From contig CAJAVU010000112.1 of the NCBI GenBank assembly GCA_903945495.1, positions 1 to 45,900 of the forward strand: DNA of 45,900 nucleotides, read 5' to 3'. The translations under genes and the position numbers were made by a program. The notes under the pieces are model-generated. The model searched no databases, was not told where the DNA came from, and worked only from the letters and a program-made list of their open reading frames with translations. Positions 27,017 to 34,663 of this stretch are shown in pieces. The stretch's first letter is position 1. The number at the start of each line of letters is the position of its first letter. This stretch comes from an uncultured Flavobacteriales bacterium. Lineage in GTDB: Bacteria > Bacteroidota > Bacteroidia > Flavobacteriales_D > Crocinitomicaceae.

Positions 27017-27241
27017 GGCGGAGCCGCGAATCGAGAATCGAGAGTCGAGCGGAACATAGAACATGGAGCATGGACGAAAGACCGCTACGCTGAAAGACAA
27101 ATGACCGCTGCGCTCAAGGACAAAAGACCGCTTCGCTGAAGGACCTAACATCTTAAAGTCATAACGTCCTTTATCTTTTGTCTTCTAGTCCTTTGTCCTC
27201 TAGTCCTTTGTCCTTTGTCTTTTGTCCTTTAGTCCTTTGTC
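27017..27241. repeat. Composite intergenic word-repeat element (copy 1)
   Basis: The spacer between two convergent stop codons is almost entirely repeated words. From left to right these are AATCGAG units, GAACATAGAACATGG-type words, and three versions of GACCGCT-CGCT-AAGGAC. A 36-base core follows (27125-27160), then about ten CCTTTGTC/CTTTAGTC words running into the lhgO stop. The 36-base core recurs in opposite orientation at 37804-37839 with one mismatch. No credible gene or terminator is visible. Confidence 0.85.
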
Positions 27242-28450
27242 TTAAAATCCAAAATGCTTTTCCGCTTCATCAGCGATATATCCACCAATTGCAAGTGATG
27301 CTGTTGCCGCAGGTGAAGGTGCGTTTAATACGTGGATTGATTTTCCGTGGTATTCGATTCTGAAATCGTCACGTGTGTCACCATCTTGTGCTAACAACAA
27401 TGCTCTTACTCCTGCTCTACCTGGTTTGATGTCTTCCATCGTTAACGAAGGAACCATTCGTTGTAAGGTTTTCAAGAACAAACGTTTTGAGAAAGCACGA
27501 CGATATTCGTTGATACCAAATGACATGTTTTTGAAGAACAATTTCCATGTTCCTCCATATGTTAATGCGTCCCATGTATCTCTCCAAGAGAAATCTGTTT
27601 TTCCGTAACCTTCACGTTTAAATGTGAAAACCGCATTTGGTCCACATTCTATTTCACCATCAGTCATGCGTGTAAAGTGTACACCCAAGAAAGGAAAATC
27701 AGGATTTGGTACAGGATAAATTAAATTCTTTATTTTATGTTTAGCTTCTTCCGTTAATTCATAATAATCACCACGGAAACCAACAACTTTTTCTTTCAGT
27801 TTGACACCATCTTTTTTCGCTAAACGGTCAGCTTGTAATCCAGCACAGAACACCAAATATTCAGCCTTAAACTCATCATTATTTGTAATGATAGTCGATG
27901 TTTTTTCACCTTTTTTAATTTCCAAAACTTCTTGGCCTAACACCAATTTACTTTCAGAATTCATTGCCAAAGCTAATTCAACCATTTTTTCAGTCGCACC
28001 GCGGAAATCAATGATTCCAGTACAAGGAACCCAAATTCCTCCGATTGACTCAACAAACGGTTCGTGTTCTTTCACTTCTTCAGCCGAAATCATTTTAATT
28101 CCCTCAATTTGATTTTCTAAACCAATTTGGAAGATTTTTTCCATGTGCGGTAATTCAGCAGGATCAGTTGCAACAACCACTTTACCACAAATGTCGTGTT
28201 TGATTCCGTGTTCTTTTGCAAATGCCACTAATTCGTGACGCCCTTGAATACAATTGCGCGCTTTTAATGAACCTGGCTTGTAATACAATCCTGAGTGAAT
28301 CACTCCTGAATTATGACCTGTTTGATGATCTGCCAATAAATTCATCTTTTCAATTAAGATGATCTTTTTCGTTGGATATTTTTTTTGAAGCTTATACAAA
28401 GTTGCTGCTCCAACAATTCCTCCACCAATTACTGCGATATCATAGGTCAT
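27242..28450 (-). CDS. lhgO: L-2-hydroxyglutarate oxidase
   Basis: A 402-residue FAD-dependent oxidase of the DAO family converting L-2-hydroxyglutarate to 2-oxoglutarate. The ATG at 28450 (MTYDIAVIGGGIVGAATLYKL) places the FAD dinucleotide motif at residues 7-12; an ATG at 28462 is an alternative. Family landmarks are HNSGVIHSGLYYKPGSLKARNC, FVESIGGIWVPCTGIIDF and the C-terminal LNAPSPAATASLAIGGYIAD. In other bacteria it feeds electrons to the quinone pool and repairs a side product of central metabolism. A -7 box TAACTTTG (28484-28477) lies upstream. Confidence 0.92.
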   Translation of the reverse strand: MTYDIAVIGGGIVGAATLYKLQKKYPTKKIILIEKMNLLADHQTGHNSGVIHSGLYYKPGSLKARNCIQGRHELVAFAKEHGIKHDICGKVVVATDPAELPHMEKIFQIGLENQIEGIKMISAEEVKEHEPFVESIGGIWVPCTGIIDFRGATEKMVELALAMNSESKLVLGQEVLEIKKGEKTSTIITNNDEFKAEYLVFCAGLQADRLAKKDGVKLKEKVVGFRGDYYELTEEAKHKIKNLIYPVPNPDFPFLGVHFTRMTDGEIECGPNAVFTFKREGYGKTDFSWRDTWDALTYGGTWKLFFKNMSFGINEYRRAFSKRLFLKTLQRMVPSLTMEDIKPGRAGVRALLLAQDGDTRDDFRIEYHGKSIHVLNAPSPAATASLAIGGYIADEAEKHFGF

Positions 28451-28476
28451 ACGACTGTACATTAAAAATTACGCTT

Positions 28477-28484
28477 CAAAGTTA
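28477..28484 (-). promoter_or_regulatory. Putative -7 box of lhgO
   Basis: TAACTTTG on the minus strand is an exact TAnnTTTG match, 14 bases before the upstream ATG at 28462 and 26 before the preferred one. I see no TTG at the ideal distance, so only the -7 element is supported. Confidence 0.35.
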
Positions 28485-28595
28485 ACTAAACTTCGTGGAA
28501 CGCAGAAAAGAAAACTAAAAAACTCGATTCAGATAAATGTTCTGTAAATACGGGGAATTATTTTAATTTCGTTCACTGAAAACTACAATGTTCCA

Positions 28596-29726
28596 ATGTC
28601 GAAAACATCATCATCAGAAATAGCGCGTCCTTTTTTTGACAATTTAAACGGATTGCGTTTTGTTGGTGCATTGGCAGTTTTATTGTTTCATTGCTTTTCA
28701 TTGGAGCGCGAAATCTGGGGCGATTTTTTTCAAGGATATTGGTTCCAAAAAGTATATTTAGTTGTTGGGAAAGGACATTTAGGCATCATTTTATTTTTTG
28801 TTTTAAGTGGCTTCCTTATCACCTATTTATTGCTGTATGAAAATGCAAAAACTGGCAGAATCAATTTGTTCAACTACTTAATGCGAAGATTCCTGCGTGT
28901 ATGGCCAATGTACTTTTTGGTTGTATTGTTTGGCTTTTTCTTGTTTCCTATTTTGCCCTATGGAATCGAAACAATCCACGAGTTTTGGCGCTTTGCACTA
29001 TTCTTCTCAAACATAGATGAAATATTGTTGGGAAAAAATGATCCTTTAAACTTTTTGAGTGCCACGTGGACAGTCAGTGTTGAAGAACAGTTTTATTTAA
29101 CATGGGGAATTCTGATTGGTATCATATCCTTTAGAAAACATTCTACTTATTTATTGTTTTTCACGGCTATTATTGTTGGTTCACTTGTTTTTCGTGCTTT
29201 TCATTTAGGTGATCACAGAGTACTTTATTTCCACACGTTCTCCGTTATGTCTGATCTTGCTTTTGGAGGAATCATAGGATTATTAGCCTTCACAGGCAAA
29301 GTGAAATCCTTCTTTGAGAATTTAACACGAGTGCAACTTATTCTATTCTATTTGTTTGCTGCAATCATTTTCTTGATTGAAGGACATATTTTCCGTGGCT
29401 TTCTATTTACATTTGAACGCTTTGTTCCGGGAGCCATTTTCGCCTTTATTATCTTGGAACAAGTGTACTCAAAAAACTCATTCTATAAAATTGATAAAGT
29501 CCCGTATTTCTTTACTTCAGGTGAATTGACGTATGGTTTTTACATGTTTCATTGCTTCTTTATTTACTATTGGAGCATTTTCTTTAAAAATCACGGTTAT
29601 ACCGAACATGTGTGGCAATTTGTGAGCTACGTTCTATTGGTATTTACTTGCACCTACGCTTTGGCATGGATTAGTTTGCATTACTTTGAACGTCCTATTT
29701 TGGGGTTGAAGAAGTATTTTAGGTAA
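28596..29726 (+). CDS. Acyltransferase family 3 (OafA/YrhL-like) membrane protein
   Basis: A 376-residue integral membrane protein with about ten helices, of the family that moves acetyl or other acyl groups onto cell-surface sugars. FFDNLNGLRFVGALAVLLFHCFS (residues 13-35) holds the conserved Arg and His. GILLFFVLSGFLITYLL-like and TWTVSVEEQFYLTWG (about 152-166) are the other diagnostic segments. It lacks the C-terminal SGNH domain of the two-domain type. It is unlinked to a polysaccharide cluster here, so the acceptor is unknown. Confidence 0.9.
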   Translation: MSKTSSSEIARPFFDNLNGLRFVGALAVLLFHCFSLEREIWGDFFQGYWFQKVYLVVGKGHLGIILFFVLSGFLITYLLLYENAKTGRINLFNYLMRRFLRVWPMYFLVVLFGFFLFPILPYGIETIHEFWRFALFFSNIDEILLGKNDPLNFLSATWTVSVEEQFYLTWGILIGIISFRKHSTYLLFFTAIIVGSLVFRAFHLGDHRVLYFHTFSVMSDLAFGGIIGLLAFTGKVKSFFENLTRVQLILFYLFAAIIFLIEGHIFRGFLFTFERFVPGAIFAFIILEQVYSKNSFYKIDKVPYFFTSGELTYGFYMFHCFFIYYWSIFFKNHGYTEHVWQFVSYVLLVFTCTYALAWISLHYFERPILGLKKYFR

Positions 29727-29882
29727 ACGATTAATCGCTTTTAATTAACCTTTGATTCACTGCGCTCATATCTCTTTTTTTGCCACACCGCGAAACAGCC
29801 ACGAAGTGAGATACAAAGATGATTTTTAATTTTTCCATTTAGTGAATTTTAAATTTTCTTGATTTAAACTATAAAAGATAAA

Positions 29883-30405
29883 CACAGATGAAATTTCGAA
29901 TAATTCTAAAGAATTATTCGCTTTGTTTCTATCCGATTGGTTCCAAAGTTGATGATTAAACCTAATTTATTTTGAGAAACTTTTAGGTAATTTATTGTTT
30001 GAGCCACAAATTCATCAATGATTCCAGAAGTAGCTTTAACCTCGAGTATTATACCATCATGAACAACAAAATCAGCATAGAAGTGGTGAGGTAGTGTTTC
30101 ACCTTTGTAATTAACTGAATATTTCACTTCACGTTGATAAGGAATTTTTGATTTTTTAAATTCGATTTCCAATGCATCTTTATAAACGATTTCTAAAAAT
30201 CCCTTTCCTAAATTATTATGTACCTCAAAGCATTTGCCAATGATTTGAAAAGTAAGTTCTTTTTGGTTTTTTTCCATAGTGTAAATGATTGGTTTACTGA
30301 AAATAGCAATAAAAATCAAAAATGGCAACTTGAAAAGTATCAATTCTTGGCAAAAAGAAATATTATTGGTGATCAAAATGAACCTTCATCATCTGTGCAT
30401 CTGTG
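29883..30405. repeat. Inverted CACAGATG words flanking the GxxExxY gene
   Basis: CACAGATG stands at 29883-29890 and its reverse complement CATCTGTG occurs twice in a row at 30390-30405, bracketing the GxxExxY gene. Further left (29775-29820) is a CCAC-GAA-rich stretch unlike the surrounding sequence. The bracketed segment could be a dispersed unit carrying the gene. Confidence 0.45.
29906..30277 (-). CDS. GxxExxY protein
   Basis: A 123-residue protein from the ATG at 30277 (MEKNQKELTFQIIGKCFEVHNNLGKGFLEIVYKDALEIEF). It has the motif GFLEIVY that names the family and a C-terminal HHFYADFVVHDGIILEVKA core resembling PD-(D/E)xK nucleases (Asp, Glu, Lys). Starts further upstream would add an unlikely hydrophobic extension. 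The molecular role of the family is not established as far as I know. Members are scattered as single genes in spacers across unrelated bacteria; here too it sits alone between repeated words. Confidence 0.9.
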   Translation of the reverse strand: MEKNQKELTFQIIGKCFEVHNNLGKGFLEIVYKDALEIEFKKSKIPYQREVKYSVNYKGETLPHHFYADFVVHDGIILEVKATSGIIDEFVAQTINYLKVSQNKLGLIINFGTNRIETKRIIL

Positions 30406-30440
30406 GCTAAACTTAACAAGAATATAGATTTGATTCAAAC

Positions 30441-30468
30441 AAAAAAAGGCCGACTTGCGCCGACCTTT
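30441..30468 (-). terminator. Rho-independent terminator of the PNGase F-like T9SS gene
   Basis: On the minus strand a 10-bp stem (30468-30459 with 30454-30445, two G-U pairs) closes a GCAA tetraloop of the GNRA type and runs into a U tract (seven A at 30441-30447 on the plus strand). Because of the G-U pairs the plus-strand version would have mismatches, so it acts on the leftward transcript. Confidence 0.85.
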
Positions 30469-30485
30469 CTTTCAGAAATAAGGAA

Positions 30486-33400
30486 TTATTTTTTGATTAA
30501 CTCCTTCGTATAAACTTGATCTCTTGTGATAATTTTCACAATGTAGTTTCCTGATGGAACATGGCTCAAATCAACTTGTGCTTCAGCGAATGTTCCCGAT
30601 GCATTCATAGCCTCTGAATGAACAGGTCTTCCCATCATGTCAAAAATCATTAAGCTGGCTTCATTTCCAACATAACCACTCAGTTCAATCATGGCGATTC
30701 CATTCGTTGGATTTGGGAAGATAGCAATTTCATGCGCCAAGTCTTCCTCTTTCACACCTAAACCAAAACCTACAGAAAAACTAAAACGATGATAATTTCC
30801 CCAATCCGTTGGGAAAATCGTAATGTAATTACCTCCCACTTTTCTAATTCTTAAAGAACCTGCAGATTCTCCTTCAACTTGACTTGAATACCAGAATCCA
30901 ATTCCATCACTGTCCGTGTCTTCCATAATAACACTGTAACAACCTGGCGCTAAATCAAACGTATCCTTGTAAGAAGTATTATTTGTCAAGGTGTTTCTTT
31001 CAAAAATGATATTTCCAGAAGCATCTTCTAAACGGTATTTGTTTTCTGACGCTTTATTGTTTGCCGTACACCAAATAAAGAACGGACCATCAACCATTGC
31101 TGGTGCTTCAAACTTCGTTTTTAAGTGATTGTTTTGAGCGTATTCATCCAAATCTGGATAACCTTCAATCGCATACAACTGTACATTAAATGTTTGTTCA
31201 CCTGAATAATCTCTCCACCATGCTAAATCCGTAACTGGAATTTCAACTGTTTCTTTTTCCAAGAATGCTAAATTTCCTGTCCACTCATATTCTAACCAAT
31301 CTCCATATGAAATCCAACAACGAATAATACATTTTGTCAATGGTTGTTCACCAGTATTTTGAATTACTACTTTCGGATTCGAACACGTAGGATTCCATTT
31401 ACGGTAATATTCCCAATTGTTTGGATTCAAGATATCAATCACCGCTGCATCGTGTTGGAAGTTTGGAGCAGAATAGGAAATTAAATCCATTGCAACAATA
31501 TAATTCCCACTTGCTTGACCTGGATCATTTACAGGAACTTGATTAATCACATAATCAATTTTTGCTGTGTCACCTGTAATGAATGGTGTGATTTCAAATT
31601 CATTTTCACGCACTTGATCTCCCGGACACCAACCTTCGCGTGCATACGGCCATGTTCCACCTTGTGAAATATTTGGATTGTCTCCACATTGCGTTGTTTG
31701 CCAGATGTTCCAGTTAAAACGAGAAACGCCGTCAATTTTAATTTGGTGATCGTTCGGCACCCATTCACAACAAGCTCCATTTCCTACTTGCCCATGTCCA
31801 GATAAACGTGTTTTAATTTTAAACATTTCTGAACTATCCGCCAATGGAATTGATACCTCTTGCAAATCTGTATCATTTGCCATATTCGAGAATTGGTAAG
31901 ATCTAAAGTCCGACCAAATTGGTTCACGTTTATGCACATCTCTTGGAGGAATTCCTTCAATAAATGCAAATTTCAAATCAACTAATTCTTGTGTATTGTG
32001 CGCTGCTAAATCAACTGTATCTTTTAAGTATTGCTGATAATCTGTCACGTCATAAATCCAATAGAATCCGTTTGGACCTAAATCGAATTGAATTCCATAC
32101 GGTGTAATGTAACGTGCAATTTCAACATCGTGCACCAACTCGAAAGGAGGATTATAATGAATGATTTGCTCGTTTGTTAAAGTTGTAGATCCAGTATATG
32201 GCGTTTGAGAAACAACTCCTCCATTTACATCATACACAATTTCATTTCCTGATTCAAGCACAACCTCAGCGTTAACAATTTCAAAGTGATATCCAACAGT
32301 TTGTTCTTCAAAAACAACCGTTGGTTCTTTCACAACTTTTTCAAGTTCTTCTGTTGCTATAACTGCTCCAGCCACTGTTCCTTGTCCCAATGAGATTTGT
32401 GGACGAGCTGTAGCTTGTTGAACACCCGCGTTTGGATAATCATTCGAAACAAACATTCCTTTTTCAGACGGCATCAACAAATAATCGTTTTGCGATAAAT
32501 CAGTTGCATATTCATGGTTATCAAAATCGTAATACACCAATAAATCAGCCCAATTAGGATGTGTTGCATCTGGTTTCTGATTCATGTATGTTTGAATTGT
32601 TGCTTGTGGTAAAGCTGCGTCATAGATTTGGAAATCATCAATGCGACCTTTCCACATATATCCTTGATCCCAATTCGAACCAAGTACCATTCGGTGGATG
32701 TATCCAACCTCCATGTTTTTACCTGTACCTGAATGCCACAAAACGCCATTTTTATAAATAAGCATTTCACCTGTACTTTGTTTTTTCACAAATGCCCAGT
32801 GATTCCATGTATTATCCATTTCTGTTGCAGTCATTAACTTACTGATACGATCATATCCATTTCCTTCACCTGCATCGAAATACATTGTGTTATCGCTCCA
32901 CGGCATGTGAATGTTTACAATGCGATTGTTGTTGATGTCATACGCTTCTAAAATCGAAGTATTTGTTCCAGCAGAACCATTTCCTTTCGACCAAAATGAA
33001 ATTGTCATCTCATTTCCCATCGTAAAATCAGATAGTTCTAACATGGCGTGATTCGTACCATCAAATTCAATTAAACCATTCATTGAATTATAAAATACCG
33101 CAGATTGATTCGAAAGTGTTTCACCTTCAAATGCTAATGAATTCAATGCATCTTGCGTATTTTCAAAATAGAATTCTATGATAATATTGTCTGTTCCATT
33201 CCATGCAAATGGTTGGTAGAACAGTAAATCATTTTGTCCAACAGTTAACTCTGCTTGACTTCCATTTACCCAATGTGCTGCGTCATACACTTCTGTAAAA
33301 CCAGTTTTGTGAAATGCAGTCAAGGTCGCATCCGTCGTTGCTTTTAAGGAAATTGTTGGATATTTTAATTCACCGTTAACATTCAAGGTGTTTAAGTACA

Positions 33401-33953
33401 AACTCAATGATTGGATATCGCCCGGAGTAATTCCAGCAGCTGCTAATTCAGCAGAAGTCAAGATCATTTGGAAACGCCCCCCGTTATTTGTTAAATCAAA
33501 GGGAAACGGTGTAACGGTATTTGCAGTATTCACATCATATCCAGTTACCGAAGCGCCCGAACGATTGTGTTCAACACGCACATATGAATCAGTTTGCGAG
33601 TAAGGCAAAGCATTGTATTGAATTGTTGCGGGCGACGTTAAATTCGCAGTATAACGATTGCCATTTACTTGAACAGAATCGAAAACGCCCGTATGATCAA
33701 AAACGCGTGTATACGTTAAGTAATCCCACTCTCCGCAATTGTATTGATCCCACGTCGTTAATGGACTACATTTCAATTTGTAATACATCAACACTTTCTC
33801 GAAGCGTTTATTATTTAATTCTTGAGGAAATGGGAAATCTGCACGACGCGTGGTGATTGAATCAAACGTAAAGGTTTGCACCCACGTTGTGTCTTGTGCT
33901 ACTAGGTTTCCAAGCGGAATCAGCGCACAAACTAACAGTAATCGTTTTAACAT
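30486..33953 (-). CDS. PNGase F-related protein with LamG domain and T9SS sorting signal
   Basis: An 1155-residue exported protein. Signal peptide MLKRLLLVCALIPLGNLVAQ. The N-terminal region (about 25-280) opens with the PNGase F-like TWVQTFTFDS and YYKLKCSPLTTWDQYNCGEWDY. A LamG/concanavalin-like domain is inserted at about 295-470 (FWSKGN, WNHWAFVKK, GRIDDFQIYDAAL). A second PNGase F-like block (about 560-850) contains SGHGQVGNGACCEW and GGTWPYAREGWCPGDQ. The tail is a T9SS type A sorting domain (about 1080-1155, IAIFPNPTNGIAMIELSG). PNGase F removes N-glycans from proteins; whether the catalytic acids are kept cannot be settled by eye. It should be surface-attached or secreted. Confidence 0.85.
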   Translation of the reverse strand: MLKRLLLVCALIPLGNLVAQDTTWVQTFTFDSITTRRADFPFPQELNNKRFEKVLMYYKLKCSPLTTWDQYNCGEWDYLTYTRVFDHTGVFDSVQVNGNRYTANLTSPATIQYNALPYSQTDSYVRVEHNRSGASVTGYDVNTANTVTPFPFDLTNNGGRFQMILTSAELAAAGITPGDIQSLSLYLNTLNVNGELKYPTISLKATTDATLTAFHKTGFTEVYDAAHWVNGSQAELTVGQNDLLFYQPFAWNGTDNIIIEFYFENTQDALNSLAFEGETLSNQSAVFYNSMNGLIEFDGTNHAMLELSDFTMGNEMTISFWSKGNGSAGTNTSILEAYDINNNRIVNIHMPWSDNTMYFDAGEGNGYDRISKLMTATEMDNTWNHWAFVKKQSTGEMLIYKNGVLWHSGTGKNMEVGYIHRMVLGSNWDQGYMWKGRIDDFQIYDAALPQATIQTYMNQKPDATHPNWADLLVYYDFDNHEYATDLSQNDYLLMPSEKGMFVSNDYPNAGVQQATARPQISLGQGTVAGAVIATEELEKVVKEPTVVFEEQTVGYHFEIVNAEVVLESGNEIVYDVNGGVVSQTPYTGSTTLTNEQIIHYNPPFELVHDVEIARYITPYGIQFDLGPNGFYWIYDVTDYQQYLKDTVDLAAHNTQELVDLKFAFIEGIPPRDVHKREPIWSDFRSYQFSNMANDTDLQEVSIPLADSSEMFKIKTRLSGHGQVGNGACCEWVPNDHQIKIDGVSRFNWNIWQTTQCGDNPNISQGGTWPYAREGWCPGDQVRENEFEITPFITGDTAKIDYVINQVPVNDPGQASGNYIVAMDLISYSAPNFQHDAAVIDILNPNNWEYYRKWNPTCSNPKVVIQNTGEQPLTKCIIRCWISYGDWLEYEWTGNLAFLEKETVEIPVTDLAWWRDYSGEQTFNVQLYAIEGYPDLDEYAQNNHLKTKFEAPAMVDGPFFIWCTANNKASENKYRLEDASGNIIFERNTLTNNTSYKDTFDLAPGCYSVIMEDTDSDGIGFWYSSQVEGESAGSLRIRKVGGNYITIFPTDWGNYHRFSFSVGFGLGVKEEDLAHEIAIFPNPTNGIAMIELSGYVGNEASLMIFDMMGRPVHSEAMNASGTFAEAQVDLSHVPSGNYIVKIITRDQVYTKELIKK

Positions 33954-33970
33954 AGTGTAATTGTTTGCTC

Positions 33971-34000
33971 CAAATATACGGAAAGCATTCTTTTTTAGAA
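33971..34000 (-). promoter_or_regulatory. Putative promoter of the PNGase F-like gene
   Basis: TATATTTG on the minus strand (33978-33971) is an exact TAnnTTTG box 17 bases before the ATG. TTC stands in place of TTG 19 bases upstream (34000-33998). Confidence 0.45.
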
Positions 34001-34041
34001 AAACGATTTAGCAAAGAAAAAAGTGAAGTATTGGAAAGCTA

Positions 34042-34076
34042 ACTAGTGACTAGTGACTAGTGATTAGTGACTAGTC
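34042..34076. repeat. ACTAGTG tandem words at the stop codon of the TerB-like gene
   Basis: Five 7-base units (three ACTAGTG, one ATTAGTG, one ACTAGTC) lie head to tail. The last unit contains the TAG stop codon (34073-34071) of the leftward TerB-like gene, so the array begins in the coding sequence and extends into the spacer. Confidence 0.9.
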
Positions 34077-34457
34077 AGCTTTGAGGAGAAGTTCAATTCT
34101 GGAGAGTAAAACCAATTCTGCTTTGTTCATTTGATTGAAAGCTGCAGCGGTTTTAATGCAGATTGTAACAATAAAATTATTCATTCCGGGCGTAAAGCGT
34201 TCTCTATTTTCATCGTAGACTTTTTTAAACAAGCGAAATGCTTCTTCGGAATCGACCTTTTTTTCGTCAAGTACAACCATCATTTTATCAATAAAATCCA
34301 AGGCGCGAACTCCGAATGGATCTTCATGGTCAGCCAAAATCTTCCAGTTTTCATTGATGATATCGTGAACTACTTGTTTTTCCTCATGCGTCACATGTTT
34401 GTCGGCACTCGCAACTGCATATACAATAAATCCGATGGCTTTCGCTACTTGTTCCAT
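34071..34457 (-). CDS. TerB-like helical protein
   Basis: A 128-residue all-helical protein. The N-terminal part AIGFIVYAVASADKHVTHEEKQVVHDII resembles the first helices of TerB/tellurite resistance fold proteins, where acidic residues near Asp19 and Glu25 bind metal. There is no signal peptide, so it is cytoplasmic. It is a single gene not linked to other ter genes. Its role is probably not tellurite resistance in isolation; the family name is structural only. Confidence 0.7.
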   Translation of the reverse strand: MEQVAKAIGFIVYAVASADKHVTHEEKQVVHDIINENWKILADHEDPFGVRALDFIDKMMVVLDEKKVDSEEAFRLFKKVYDENRERFTPGMNNFIVTICIKTAAAFNQMNKAELVLLSRIELLLKAD

Positions 34458-34615
34458 TTGCGCTTGTTTGGAGTAAAGAAACGAAAAAATGTTTAAATGA
34501 ACGGAAATTTAAACATTTGATGATTCGAAAATTTAATTGGATTCAAAGTACTCCTGAAAGCCAATAAAATCATGTGCAGTAAACGAATTCATTTACTCAT
34601 TAATTTATTAACTTT

Positions 34616-34663
34616 TTAATTCCTTAATTCCTTAATTCCTTAATTCCTTAATTCCTTAATTCT
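34616..34663. repeat. TTAATTCC tandem words at the stop codon of the M14 peptidase gene
   Basis: Five perfect 8-base TTAATTCC units plus one TTAATTCT unit. The sixth (34656-34663) contains the TAA stop and the final codons of the leftward M14 peptidase gene, so the repeat looks copied outward from the gene end. Confidence 0.92.
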
